A DNA stretch of 64,000 nt from Phyllobacterium trifolii (GTDB taxonomy: Bacteria > Pseudomonadota > Alphaproteobacteria > Rhizobiales > Rhizobiaceae): the NCBI RefSeq assembly GCF_014192095.1, contig NZ_JACHXN010000014.1, positions 1 to 64,000 on the forward strand, written 5' to 3'. The position numbers and the translations under genes are program-made. A model generated the notes under the pieces. That model was not told the origin of the DNA. It saw nothing but the letters and a program-made list of their open reading frames with translations, and ran no database searches. This document shows positions 30,710 through 39,769 of the stretch, in pieces (positions within the stretch are counted from its first letter, which is position 1; the number at the start of each line of letters is the position of its first letter).

Positions 30710-31423
30710 ATGGCTGAAGACAAGAAAAATCACGACACTCCCGATCTCGACCAGCGCGACCTGAAGAATCCGCGCGATCGCGATGCGCTGAAGCGCGCTG
30801 CCGATGATTTTCTCAAATCACGCAAAGCTGAAGAATATGCCCTCGCTCAGGACGACGAGATGGAGGCAAATGCCAACAACTGGGCTGAGCTTGATAAATT
30901 GCGCGCCGAGAACGGCGACCTCAAGGACCAGCTGTTGCGGCTTGCTGCCGATATGGAAAACCTGCGCAAGCGTACCGCGCGCGATGTCCACGATGCGCGT
31001 GCCTATTCGGTCGCCAATTTCGCACGCGACATGCTCTCCGTTTCCGACAATCTGAAGCGTGCTTTGGAGGCCATCCCTGCCGATGTGCTGGCAAGTGGCG
31101 ATGCCGGGTTCAAGACCCTCGCTGAGGGCGTCGAAATCACCGAGCGTTCGCTTATGTCGGCCATGGAGCGTCATGGCGTCAAGAAACTCGATCCCTTGGG
31201 CCAGAAATTCGATCCTAATTTCCATCAGGCGATGTTCGAAATTCCAAATGCCGATGTGCCGCACAACACAGTATTGCAGGTTGCGCAGAGCGGCTTCGTC
31301 ATCGGTGACCGCATGCTGCGTCCGGCGCTTGTCGGCGTATCAAAGGGCGGTCCGAAACAGGCATCTGCCGAGGGTCAGCCTGAGCCTGGCCCGATCAATC
31401 CGCAGGCAGAAAAAGACGCCTGA
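30710..31423 (+). CDS. grpE: GrpE nucleotide exchange factor
   Basis: Releases ADP from DnaK. 237 residues, with a long N-terminal coiled coil (about residues 55-110, [20 protein letters not shown]) and the C-terminal beta domain with the signature [20 protein letters not shown] and [19 protein letters not shown]-like end. An acidic N terminus and a Pro-rich tail of about 20 residues flank it. A strong terminator follows. Confidence 0.95.
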   Translation: MAEDKKNHDTPDLDQRDLKNPRDRDALKRAADDFLKSRKAEEYALAQDDEMEANANNWAELDKLRAENGDLKDQLLRLAADMENLRKRTARDVHDARAYSVANFARDMLSVSDNLKRALEAIPADVLASGDAGFKTLAEGVEITERSLMSAMERHGVKKLDPLGQKFDPNFHQAMFEIPNADVPHNTVLQVAQSGFVIGDRMLRPALVGVSKGGPKQASAEGQPEPGPINPQAEKDA

Positions 31424-31446
31424 TCCGATCGTCAGATCAGCTTTTG

Positions 31447-31480
31447 GAGCCACATTTCCAAGCGGAATGTGGCTCTTTTC
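31447..31480 (+). terminator. Intrinsic terminator after grpE
   Basis: GAGCCACATT and AATGTGGCTC form a 10-bp stem with a 9-base loop, followed by TTTTC. It ends the hrcA-grpE transcript. Confidence 0.9.
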
Positions 31481-31536
31481 ATTTTGCCGGGTCATGCACT
31501 ATCGTATCGAGAATAACGGCGCAGGGGGAACTGCCG

Positions 31537-32190
31537 ATGACCATGATCCAGCTCTTCAACTATGCCGGAATATTCGTTTTTGCTGCGACCGGGGCCTTGG
31601 CGGCATCGCGTCGCCAGCTCGATATTATCGCCTTCGTCTTTCTCGCCGCCGTCACCGGCATCGGCGGTGGCACATTGCGCGACTTGATCCTTGGTGTACC
31701 GGTATTCTGGGTCAAGGATCCCGGAAATCTTATGGTCTGCGCTGCGGCAGCCATTCTCGTCTACTTTTCGGCCAATCTGCTCGAATCGCGCTACCGCGTT
31801 CTGCTTTGGCTCGATGCGCTCGGTCTAGCCGCTTACAGTGTCATCGGCGCGGCCAAAAGCCTGGCGCTGGGCTTCGACTCAACGATTGCGATTGTTACCG
31901 GAATCATGACTGCGACTTTTGGTGGAATTCTGCGCGATATCATATCCGGAGAACCGTCCGTGCTGATGCGGCGCGAGATCTATGTGACCGCAGCTCTCGC
32001 CGGGTCGGTCACATACACAGTGCTGCACAGCGTTGCCGTCGGGCCGGAGGTTTCCGCACTCGTCGCAGCGCTCGCCGCATTTGTCGTACGCGGCGGTGCG
32101 CTCTATTTCGGCTGGGCGCTCCCGACATATCACAAGCCCGGCCGCACCTCGGAAGAGCTGAAGCGCGATGGCTATATCAAATCAAAGTAG
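31537..32190 (+). CDS. TRIC/UPF0126 family membrane protein
   Basis: 217 residues with seven hydrophobic helices, the layout of the bacterial TRIC (YadS/YicG) family of homotrimeric cation channels. Two Gly-rich half repeats are present: TGIGGGTLRDLILGVPVFW and ATFGGILRDIISGEPSVLM, hallmarks of the family. ATG at 31537 has GGGGGA seven bases upstream. Convergent with the kinase gene, overlapping by nine bases. Confidence 0.88.
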   Translation: MTMIQLFNYAGIFVFAATGALAASRRQLDIIAFVFLAAVTGIGGGTLRDLILGVPVFWVKDPGNLMVCAAAAILVYFSANLLESRYRVLLWLDALGLAAYSVIGAAKSLALGFDSTIAIVTGIMTATFGGILRDIISGEPSVLMRREIYVTAALAGSVTYTVLHSVAVGPEVSALVAALAAFVVRGGALYFGWALPTYHKPGRTSEELKRDGYIKSK

Positions 32191-33174
32191 TCCGGCTTGC
32201 TCGGCAGCCGCTTTCAGGTTCTGCTGCGGCCGCGGACCGATCTGCTGAATGACCAGACCGGCGGTCAACGAACCAAGCTTCGCGCAATCCGTCAAGGACC
32301 GGCCATTCGTATAGCCAAACAGAAAGCCGGCGGCATAAAGGTCACCGGCGCCGGTCGTGTCGACCAGTTCCGCAATCTCGATCGCCGGAACTGCGACAGT
32401 CTCATCCTTCGAGACCACGACGGAGCCCTTTTCAGAGCGGGTGACGGCTGCAAGCTTGCAATCCTTGCGGATGAGTTCAAGGCCCGTTTCGAAATCATCG
32501 GTCTGATACAGCGACTTCAATTCCGCTTCATTGGCAAAGACGATGTCCACCGTGCCGGAGCGCATCAGTTCAAGGAACTCCTCGCGATAGCGATCGACGC
32601 AGAAAGGGTCTGACAGCGTCATCGATACTTCGCGCCCGTGTTCATGCGCGATCTTCGCCGACAGGCGGATTGCTTCCTTGGCCCGGGGCGGATCCCAGAG
32701 ATAGCCCTCGAAATAGGTGACCTTAGCCTCCGATACCTTGGAGCTTTCAACATCTTCCGGCCCAAGCTCGACGCAAGCGCCGAGATAGGTGTTCATGGAG
32801 CGCTCGCCATCGGGCGTGACGAAGATCATCGAACGCGCTGTAGGCGGAGGCGCGTTCAATACGCGTGTATCGAAAGCGACGCCCTGGGAGCGGATATCGT
32901 GGATGAAGACATGGCCGAGCTGGTCGTCTGCGACCTTGCCGAAATAGGCTGCACGCCCGCCGAGACTGGCGACACCTGCCGCAGTGTTGCCGGCACTTCC
33001 ACCGGAGGCTTCGATCGCTGGACCCATGCGCTCATAAAGAAACTCAGCGCGATCGGCATCGATCAGGTTCATGGCGTTCTTGATGATGCCGTTCTTGATG
33101 ATGAAATCATCATCGGTGCGGGCGATGATATCGACAATGGCATTGCCGATGCAAAGCACGTCAAAGTTGGACAT
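32182..33174 (-). CDS. Adenosine kinase-like PfkB family kinase
   Basis: 330 residues of ribokinase fold. GGSAGNTAAGVASLGG, substrate-binding region, and the catalytic DTTGAGDLYAAGFL (with the anion-hole Gly and catalytic Asp) are clear. The length and the VLCIGNAIVDIIA start fit alphaproteobacterial adenosine kinases. A ribokinase or sugar kinase role is possible, since family members differ in substrate. Promoter region up to 33338. Confidence 0.85.
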   Translation of the reverse strand: MSNFDVLCIGNAIVDIIARTDDDFIIKNGIIKNAMNLIDADRAEFLYERMGPAIEASGGSAGNTAAGVASLGGRAAYFGKVADDQLGHVFIHDIRSQGVAFDTRVLNAPPPTARSMIFVTPDGERSMNTYLGACVELGPEDVESSKVSEAKVTYFEGYLWDPPRAKEAIRLSAKIAHEHGREVSMTLSDPFCVDRYREEFLELMRSGTVDIVFANEAELKSLYQTDDFETGLELIRKDCKLAAVTRSEKGSVVVSKDETVAVPAIEIAELVDTTGAGDLYAAGFLFGYTNGRSLTDCAKLGSLTAGLVIQQIGPRPQQNLKAAAEQAGLL

Positions 33175-33338
33175 GAAAACTCCGGGATTGAACTGTTCGG
33201 TACCTGTTGGCAGTTATTTTGGCGCCTGTCCTAGCGCGTCGGCAGCCGGTTGACTACCCCTTCTTTGGCGTGTTGACTTGTCTTGACTGTGAACTGCTCC
33301 TATGTCCGCAACCCGGAAACCTTGGAAAGCGGCCCTAA

Positions 33339-34058
33339 ATGATCGTTGAAAGCGCCCGCGCTGCGGCCAATCATCTATTTCGCCCGGAGTTTCGTGCTGT
33401 CCTGTGGAAATCGATCGGACTGACTGTTTTGCTGCTCATCGGCATATGGTTCGGTCTGCGGGAACTGTTCGAGGCGCTGGCCTGGCCATTTTTCGACCAG
33501 ATGCTGCCGGAATTGCCGTCCTGGGCTGGATGGCTCGGCTTCATCGCCGGCATTTTTGCCAGCATTGGGCTTGCGCTTGGACTGGCGCTGCTCATTGCGC
33601 CCGTCACGGCAATCGTTGCCGGGCTCTTCCTTGATGATGTGGCGGAGGTGGTGGAAAAAGAAGGTTATCCACTCGATCCAAAAGGCCGGCCATTGCCCGC
33701 TGTCCGATCATTGATCCTGTCCGTGAAATTCCTTGGCGTCGTTATCCTCGGCAACATTGCTGCCTTGCTGATGCTGCTGATCCCCGGGGTCAACATCATC
33801 GCCTTCTTCGTCGTCAATGGCTATCTGCTCGGCCGGGAGTTCTTCGAATTTGCCGCGATGCGTTTTCGCCCGGAAATGGAAGCCAAGGCGCTGCGCTCAA
33901 AACATGCAACGACAGTGTTTTTGGGAGGGCTGGTTATCGCCGCCTTCATGGCGATCCCTATCCTCAATCTTTTGACCCCGCTCTTTGCCGCCGCGATGAT
34001 GGTGCATTTGCACAAGGCGGTCGCGCAGTCCGAACCCCCGGCCGCTGTGATCAGATAA
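33339..34058 (+). CDS. EI24/CysZ-like membrane protein
   Basis: 239 residues with four to five hydrophobic helices, including LGLALLIAPVTAIVAGLFLD, where the family's conserved membrane turn lies, and NGYLLGREFFEFAAMR. Relatives include CysZ sulfate permease and EI24. The sulfate link is not supported by the local context, so a transport role for another substrate is equally possible. Its stop overlaps the nth end by eight bases. Confidence 0.78.
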   Translation: MIVESARAAANHLFRPEFRAVLWKSIGLTVLLLIGIWFGLRELFEALAWPFFDQMLPELPSWAGWLGFIAGIFASIGLALGLALLIAPVTAIVAGLFLDDVAEVVEKEGYPLDPKGRPLPAVRSLILSVKFLGVVILGNIAALLMLLIPGVNIIAFFVVNGYLLGREFFEFAAMRFRPEMEAKALRSKHATTVFLGGLVIAAFMAIPILNLLTPLFAAAMMVHLHKAVAQSEPPAAVIR

Positions 34059-34809
34059 TTTGCGGTGGCAGCGGCACCAGCGGAGCCGGTATTTCCGAGG
34101 TCTTTTCCGCCGCCTTGCAGATATCCGCGATGACGCAGGAAGAGCATTCCGGTTTGCGCGCCTTGCAGATATAGCGGCCATGCAGGATGAGCCAATGGTG
34201 CGCGTGGTAGAGATATTCGGAAGGAATAACCTTCATCAAACGCGCCTCCACCTCCTCCGGTGTTTTGCCGGGTGCAAGGCCAAGCCGGTTGCCAATACGG
34301 AAGATGTGGGTGTCCACCGCCATGGTCGACTGGCCGAAGGCCATATTGAGGACGACATTAGCCGTCTTGCGGCCAACGCCGGGCAATTTGATCAGCTCGT
34401 CGCGGTCATCCGGAACCACGCTGCCATATTGGTTGATGAGCGCTTCGGACAAAGCGATGACATTCTTCGCCTTGTTGCGCCAGAGCCCGATGGTCCGGAT
34501 ATAGTCGCCGACCTTTGCTTCGCCCAAGGCCAGCATCTTTTCTGGCGTGTCCGCAACCTTGAATAGGGCTCGCGTCGCCTTGTTCACACCGGCGTCGGTC
34601 GCCTGCGCTGAAAGCACCACCGCGACGAGCAGGGTGAAGGGATTGATGTGCTCAAGCTCGCCCCGGGGCTCCGGGCGCTGGATCGAAAAACGCCGGAAGA
34701 TTTCATGGATTTCCGCAGCGGTATAGCGCGTGCCAGGAACGTTGCGCGCCTTGGCCGATTTAGTGGGCTTCACATAATCTTCATCGATTTTACGCTTGGG
34801 ATTTTCCAT
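34051..34809 (-). CDS. nth: Endonuclease III
   Basis: Bifunctional DNA glycosylase/AP lyase removing oxidised pyrimidines. 252 residues. HhH region LPGVGRKTANVVLNMAFG; catalytic Lys is in GVGRKTANV and catalytic Asp in VDTHIFRIGNRLGL. The C-terminal cluster is C-x6-C-x2-C-x5-C (CKARKPECSSCVIADIC). ATG at 34809 (MENPKRK) is chosen over a longer reading. N-terminal 30 residues are basic and likely flexible. Confidence 0.95.
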   Translation of the reverse strand: MENPKRKIDEDYVKPTKSAKARNVPGTRYTAAEIHEIFRRFSIQRPEPRGELEHINPFTLLVAVVLSAQATDAGVNKATRALFKVADTPEKMLALGEAKVGDYIRTIGLWRNKAKNVIALSEALINQYGSVVPDDRDELIKLPGVGRKTANVVLNMAFGQSTMAVDTHIFRIGNRLGLAPGKTPEEVEARLMKVIPSEYLYHAHHWLILHGRYICKARKPECSSCVIADICKAAEKTSEIPAPLVPLPPQII

Positions 34810-34831
34810 GGTGCATCTATACTTAAAGCCC

Positions 34832-35338
34832 ATGAGCCAAACAATGAACCCATTTGACGCTGCGGGCCAAAACGAGGAAGAAATTTTTCGTGCGCTTCTC
34901 GTGCCTCATCGTTCGCTGGGTCAAACTGGTTTTCTCATTCTTATGGCAACGATGGGCGTCAGCAGCTTCTTCACCGGCCTGTTTTTTCTGTCGCTTGGGG
35001 CCTGGCCGGTTTTTGGCTTCTTCGGTCTCGATGTTCTGCTGGTCTATATCGCGTTCCGGATGAATTATACCTCGGCAAAAGCCCATGAAGAGGTGAGCGT
35101 TTCGCGTATTGCCTTGCAAATCCGCCAGGTTGCCCCGTCAGGCCGGGCCAAATTGCATGAATTCAATCCCTTCTGGACGCGGTTCAGCGTCGCCCGCCAT
35201 GCGGAAATCGGCATCACGTCGATGTTGGTCGAAGGACAGGGCAAGGTCGTGGCGATCGGCTCGTTTCTCAATCCCGATGACCGCGAAAGCTTCGCCTCCG
35301 CATTCCAGATGGCGCTTGCGACAGCCAAACGACAGTGA
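34832..35338 (+). CDS. DUF2244 family membrane protein
   Basis: 168 residues recognised as DUF2244. Two adjacent hydrophobic helices (residues about 36-75) are followed by a soluble tail with EFNPFWTRFSVARHAEIG and the closing LNPDDRESFASAFQMAL. Unknown role. Start ATG at 34832 is divergent from nth with only 22 bases between, so the two promoters overlap. Confidence 0.82.
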   Translation: MSQTMNPFDAAGQNEEEIFRALLVPHRSLGQTGFLILMATMGVSSFFTGLFFLSLGAWPVFGFFGLDVLLVYIAFRMNYTSAKAHEEVSVSRIALQIRQVAPSGRAKLHEFNPFWTRFSVARHAEIGITSMLVEGQGKVVAIGSFLNPDDRESFASAFQMALATAKRQ

Positions 35339-35415
35339 ATCCACGCGTTGCAAGAATCGGGTGGCGACAAGCGCCCCAGAGTGGTCATATAGCCTCAATA
35401 GAGAGGTAAAAACTC

Positions 35416-36315
35416 ATGAAACCACATGCCATACTTCAGAAAGACATCACCCCGACCGGCGACGATTATGCGATCGTCAGCCATATCATCGAACGTATCA
35501 GCAAGGACTACCGCGACCAGCCGTCGCTTGAGACGCTGGCCCGCGATACCGGGCTGTCGCCAACCGCGCTGCAGAAGCTGTTTACCCGCTGGGCGGGCCT
35601 TTCTCCCAAAGGCTTCCTGCAGGCGGTGACCATCGATCACGCCCGGCGTCTGCTGGATGAAGGCATGCCGCTCCTGGAAACAGCCTATGAGACGGGACTT
35701 TCGGGTCCAAGCCGGCTGCATGATCTGTTTGTCACGCACGAAGGCATGTCACCGGGCGACTACAAGACCCGCGGTGCAGGGCTGACAATCCGCTACGGCT
35801 TTCTGATTTCGCCGTTCGGCCTGGCACTGGTGATGGTGACGGACCGCGGGCTGGCCGGTTTGGCTTTCGCCGATCCGGGCAAAGAGCGCGAAGCATTGGC
35901 CGACATGACATCGCGTTGGCCAAATGCCAATTATGTCGAAGATTTCGCCGCGACCGCTCCCTATGCAGCGCGTATCTTCAACCCGGCAGAATGGCGCGCT
36001 GACAGACCGCTCAAGGTCGTCACGATCGGCACGGATTTCCAGCTGCGTGTCTGGGAAGCACTGCTGAAGATCCCGATGGGCAAATGCGTCGCCTATTCGG
36101 ATATCGCCGCCGATATCGGGTCTCCCAAGGCTTCGCGCGCCGTAGGTGCCGCTGTTGGCGCCAACCCGGTCAGTTTCGTCGTCCCGTGTCACCGGGCAGT
36201 CGGCAAGTCCGGAGCTCTGACGGGCTATCATTGGGGCCTGACCCGCAAACGCGCCATCCTCGGATGGGAAGCCGGCCAGCTCAGCAATGACGAGGATCAA
36301 GCCCAGGCTGGTTAA
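35416..36315 (+). CDS. AraC-type regulator fused to methylated-DNA-cysteine methyltransferase
   Basis: 299 residues. N-terminal AraC HTH (about residues 20-120: LETLARDTGLSPTALQKLF and SGPSRLHDLFVTHEGMSPGDY). The C-terminal MGMT domain has the alkyl-accepting Cys in VVPCHRAVGKSG, with the DNA-binding helix region SPKASRAVGAAVGAN. E. coli Ada also has a zinc, Cys-rich N-terminal domain that senses methylphosphotriesters; that domain is missing here. It may repair O6-alkylguanine and regulate genes in response. Confidence 0.93.
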   Translation: MKPHAILQKDITPTGDDYAIVSHIIERISKDYRDQPSLETLARDTGLSPTALQKLFTRWAGLSPKGFLQAVTIDHARRLLDEGMPLLETAYETGLSGPSRLHDLFVTHEGMSPGDYKTRGAGLTIRYGFLISPFGLALVMVTDRGLAGLAFADPGKEREALADMTSRWPNANYVEDFAATAPYAARIFNPAEWRADRPLKVVTIGTDFQLRVWEALLKIPMGKCVAYSDIAADIGSPKASRAVGAAVGANPVSFVVPCHRAVGKSGALTGYHWGLTRKRAILGWEAGQLSNDEDQAQAG

Positions 36316-36329
36316 GCTCAATTTCCCGA

Positions 36330-36350
36330 CCCTCCCCACAAGGGGGAGGG
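36330..36350. repeat. Single REP-like palindrome
   Basis: CCCTCCCC-ACAAG-GGGGAGGG, identical to the right half of the composite elements at 9831 and 13731. It lies 15 bases after the AraC-MGMT stop and could act as a terminator or be a decayed element. Confidence 0.85.
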
Positions 36351-36408
36351 TTAGTGTCGGCACCCTCGGTCGACTTTTTCGTCACTCCCGCCCATCTCCG
36401 AAAACCCC

Positions 36409-36439
36409 TTGACCTTCCAGTTACTGGAAAGATTACCTT
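36409..36439 (+). promoter_or_regulatory. CueR-type copA promoter/operator
   Basis: A -35 TTGACC and a -10 TACCTT are separated by 19 bp, longer than the normal 17, as in MerR-family promoters that the regulator twists into line. The spacer holds the dyad CTTCCAG-TTA-CTGGAAAG. E. coli PcopA has the same layout. It is 38 bases upstream of copA. Confidence 0.88.
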
Positions 36440-36476
36440 TGATGCACTATCTGGTTCATAACCGAAAGTTCGCATC

Positions 36477-38978
36477 ATGAAACATGACCATCACGCCCAC
36501 CACGGCCACGATCATTCTTGCTGCAGCGGGGAGCAACCCGCAGAATCCGTGATTGTGCGCGATCCGGTGTGCGGGATGACTGTTGACCCGGAGGCAAACA
36601 AACCGACAGCCGAACATGGCGGGCGGCTGTTTCATTTCTGCTCAGCAGGCTGCCAGAGCAAGTTCATAACGGAGCCGGACGCCCATCTCGAGGCGATCGA
36701 TCCTGTCTGTGGCATGAAAGTAGACCGGGCGAGCGCGAAACATTTCCTGCGCCACGAAGGTGAAAAATACTATTTCTGCTCGGCGGGCTGCCTCGCCAAA
36801 TTTGAGAAGGCGCCGCAGGATTATCTCGGCGACCGGCCAGCGCCCAAACCGATGCCCGCCGGGACGCAATATACCTGCCCCATGCATCCGGAAATCGTCA
36901 GGGATGGTCCGGGTTCGTGCCCGATCTGCGGCATGGCGCTGGAGCCTGCGGGCATCCCGACTGGAGATGAAGGGCCGAACCCGGAGCTGGTGGATTTCAC
37001 ACGCCGCTTCTGGGTCAGCGCTGTGTGTTCGGTTCCGCTGCTTCTGATTACCATGGGTCCGATGCTCGGCTTGCCCTTACGTGCCTGGATTGGTGAAAGT
37101 TTGGCTACGTGGCTGGAATTCGCGCTGGCAACGCCGGTCGTTGTCTGGGCGGCTATTCCCTTCTTTGAGCGGGCCTGGGCTTCTTTCATCAATCGCAGCC
37201 CGAATATGTGGACGTTGATCGCCGTCGGTGTCGGCACGGCCTACGCTTTCAGTGTCGTCGCCACGTTCCTACCGGATATTTTCCCGCACTCCTTCCGTAT
37301 GCATGGTGGCTCGGTGCCAGTTTATTTCGAAGCAGCGGCCGTGATCGTAACGCTCGTCTTCCTTGGCCAGATCCTCGAACTGAGAGCGCGTGAACGCACA
37401 GGTTCCGCCATCCGCGCACTTCTGGACCTTGCGCCCAAGACGGCCCGGCGCGTTACCGAAGACGGGACAGAAGCGGATGTACCGCTGGATGCGATACTTG
37501 CCGGCGACCGGTTGCGCGTGCGCCCCGGGGAAAGCGTGCCGGTGGACGGCATCGTGCTTGAAGGGCACTCCTCCATCGATGAATCCATGCTCACCGGCGA
37601 ACCCCTGCCCGTCGAAAAGACAGAACATGACACCGTTACCGGCGGCACACTCAACCGCAATGGCACTCTGATGATCAAGGCGGAAAAGGTCGGCGCTGAT
37701 ACGGTTCTGTCGCAGATCGTCGGCATGGTCGCCTCAGCCCAGCGTTCGCGCGCACCGATCCAGGGCTTGGCCGATCGCGTCGCCGCCTGGTTTGTTCCGG
37801 CCGTGGTGCTGGTTGCGATCATGGCCTTCATCATCTGGTCACTCGTCGGACCCGAGCCGAGCATGATCTATGGCCTGGTTGCCGCCGTTTCCGTGCTGAT
37901 TATCGCCTGCCCCTGTGCGCTAGGTCTGGCGACACCGATGTCGATCATGACCGCCACCGGGCGCGGGGCGCACGCGGGCGTACTGATCAAGGATGCGGAA
38001 GCTCTCGAACGGTTCGCAGCCGTCGATACGCTGATCGTCGACAAGACCGGAACACTGACAGAAGGTAAGCCAAAACTTACTGATATTATTCCGCAACCGG
38101 GTTTTGCTGAAGACGAATTGCTGGCTCTTGCAGCAAGCCTCGAGAAAGGCTCTGAACACCCCCTCGCCGAAGCGATTGTCGAGGGGGCAAAGTCGCGCAA
38201 TCTCACACTTGCCGATGCAATCGATTTCGAAGCAGCGACGGGCAAGGGGGTGTCCGGAACGGTCAACGCGAGAACCGTGACGCTCGGCAACAAGTCCATG
38301 ATGCGGGACATCGGTGCCGACGTTTCACAATTGGTCGAGCAAGCCGACCAATTGCGCGCGCTGGGCAAGAGCGCGCTTTTCATCGCAGTCGATGGCAGGG
38401 CCGCCGGGATCGTTGCGGTTGCCGATCCGATCAAGGAGACGGCAACAGAGGCAATCCGCTTGCTGCATGAGGCGGGGCTGAAGGTCATCATGGCAACCGG
38501 CGATAATGCCGTGACGGCGCAGGCAGTTGCGCGCGCGCTCGGCATTGATGAGGTTCGGGCCGATATGCTGCCGGAGGGCAAGAAACAGCTCATCGATGCA
38601 CTGCATGCCAAAGGCGCCAAGGTCGCGATGGCCGGCGACGGCGTCAATGATGCGCCTGCACTTGCCGCGGCCGATGTCGGTATCGCCATGGGTACGGGAG
38701 CGGATGTTGCAATGCAGAGTGCCGGAATAACTTTGGTCGGAGGTGATCTCAACGGCATCGTTCGCGCCCGCCATCTTGCCGCCGCCACGATCCGAAATAT
38801 CAAGCAGAACCTGTTCTTCGCCTTCGTCTACAATGTGCTCGGTGTGCCGGTCGCGGCAGGTGTGCTGTATCCCGTATTCGGTCTGTTGCTGTCGCCTATG
38901 CTGGCTGCGGCGGCCATGAGCCTTTCATCCGTGTCGGTCATCGCGAACGCGCTGCGGCTCCGGACAATAAAATTGTGA
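36477..38978 (+). CDS. copA: Copper-exporting P1B-type ATPase (CopA)
   Basis: Exports Cu(I) from the cytoplasm. 833 residues. The N terminus is His-rich (residues 1-16) and has two YHS domains (DPVCGM at 30-34 and 76-80, each followed by CSAGC) and a heavy-metal-binding segment with three Cys (134, 148, 151: YTCPMHPEI and CPICGM). The CPC ion site is Cys478-Pro-Cys480, the phosphorylated Asp is D522 ([11 protein letters not shown]), and the hinge carries [12 protein letters not shown]. No classical HMA (GMTCxxC) domain is seen. Regulated by the upstream dyad and the CueR-type gene that follows it. Confidence 0.94.
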   Translation: MKHDHHAHHGHDHSCCSGEQPAESVIVRDPVCGMTVDPEANKPTAEHGGRLFHFCSAGCQSKFITEPDAHLEAIDPVCGMKVDRASAKHFLRHEGEKYYFCSAGCLAKFEKAPQDYLGDRPAPKPMPAGTQYTCPMHPEIVRDGPGSCPICGMALEPAGIPTGDEGPNPELVDFTRRFWVSAVCSVPLLLITMGPMLGLPLRAWIGESLATWLEFALATPVVVWAAIPFFERAWASFINRSPNMWTLIAVGVGTAYAFSVVATFLPDIFPHSFRMHGGSVPVYFEAAAVIVTLVFLGQILELRARERTGSAIRALLDLAPKTARRVTEDGTEADVPLDAILAGDRLRVRPGESVPVDGIVLEGHSSIDESMLTGEPLPVEKTEHDTVTGGTLNRNGTLMIKAEKVGADTVLSQIVGMVASAQRSRAPIQGLADRVAAWFVPAVVLVAIMAFIIWSLVGPEPSMIYGLVAAVSVLIIACPCALGLATPMSIMTATGRGAHAGVLIKDAEALERFAAVDTLIVDKTGTLTEGKPKLTDIIPQPGFAEDELLALAASLEKGSEHPLAEAIVEGAKSRNLTLADAIDFEAATGKGVSGTVNARTVTLGNKSMMRDIGADVSQLVEQADQLRALGKSALFIAVDGRAAGIVAVADPIKETATEAIRLLHEAGLKVIMATGDNAVTAQAVARALGIDEVRADMLPEGKKQLIDALHAKGAKVAMAGDGVNDAPALAAADVGIAMGTGADVAMQSAGITLVGGDLNGIVRARHLAAATIRNIKQNLFFAFVYNVLGVPVAAGVLYPVFGLLLSPMLAAAAMSLSSVSVIANALRLRTIKL

Positions 38979-38984
38979 AGTCCC

Positions 38985-39383
38985 ATGAATATCGGTAGCG
39001 CATCTGACAAATCCGGCCTGCCCGCCAAAACGATCCGCTACTACGAGGATATCGGCCTCCTGAAGCCGGATCGGGCGGACAATGGCTATCGCGATTATTC
39101 CATGTCGGATGTGCACAAGCTGCGCTTCTTGCAGCGCTCTCGCGGACTGGGGTTTTCTGTTGAAGAGTGCCGCCAGCTCTTGGCGCTCTATGAGGACAAA
39201 AGCCGTGCGAGCGCCGACGTCAAGTCGATTGCACAATCAAAGCTTCAGGAAATCGAGCGCAAGATTATCGAACTGCGCGAATTGCAGCACACGCTGAAAC
39301 ATCTGGTTGCGCATTGCCATGGCGACAAGCGCCCAGATTGTCCGATTCTCGAGAGCATTTCCGGCACGGCTGGGTCTAGCTGA
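38985..39383 (+). CDS. cueR: CueR/HmrR-type MerR-family copper regulator
   Basis: 132 residues. MerR HTH at the N terminus (IGSASDKSGLPAKTIRYYEDIGLL) followed by a dimerisation helix. The Cu(I) loop has Cys111 and Cys119 (CHGDKRPDCP), equivalent to Cys112/Cys120 of E. coli CueR. It follows copA by six bases and probably shares its transcript, so it would activate its own synthesis together with copA. Confidence 0.93.
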   Translation: MNIGSASDKSGLPAKTIRYYEDIGLLKPDRADNGYRDYSMSDVHKLRFLQRSRGLGFSVEECRQLLALYEDKSRASADVKSIAQSKLQEIERKIIELRELQHTLKHLVAHCHGDKRPDCPILESISGTAGSS

Positions 39384-39669
39384 GCGTCGACACCACATCC
39401 GCAGAAATGCGCAGTTCACGTAGCGGCCGAACAACAGCCGTCGTTTCGCTGTAAATTGGATGCGCCTTGTAGGCCGCCAGCGCCTCGGCGTTCTCGAATT
39501 CCCCATAGACGACGACATCAATCTCGCCTGAAATCGGATCGGTCTTGGTATTTGGCATCACTTCGAAAACGGTCGAGTGCGGGATTTCACCAAGACGCCG
39601 GAGGCCCTTCACGATCGTCTCGACGTCTTTCTTTTCACGGGCGCTGAAGAATACAATATGGCGGATCAC
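39376..39669 (-). CDS. Dabb (stress-responsive alpha/beta-barrel) domain protein
   Basis: 97 residues. IRHIVFFSAREKKDVETIVKGL and the closing HPIYSETTAVVRPL match the Dabb ferredoxin-like dimer fold found in stress proteins and some enzymes. The exact role is unknown. It is convergent with cueR, overlapping by eight bases, and stands alone. Confidence 0.8.
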   Translation of the reverse strand: MIRHIVFFSAREKKDVETIVKGLRRLGEIPHSTVFEVMPNTKTDPISGEIDVVVYGEFENAEALAAYKAHPIYSETTAVVRPLRELRISADVVSTLS

Positions 39670-39769
39670 GATGTTGCTACCTGCTGCATTTTCACTGCGC
39701 CGGACTTTTCATATTCCGCCCCGGTCAGTCAATAGATGCGCTGTCGCAGCCCCTAATCGAACCCGGCGC

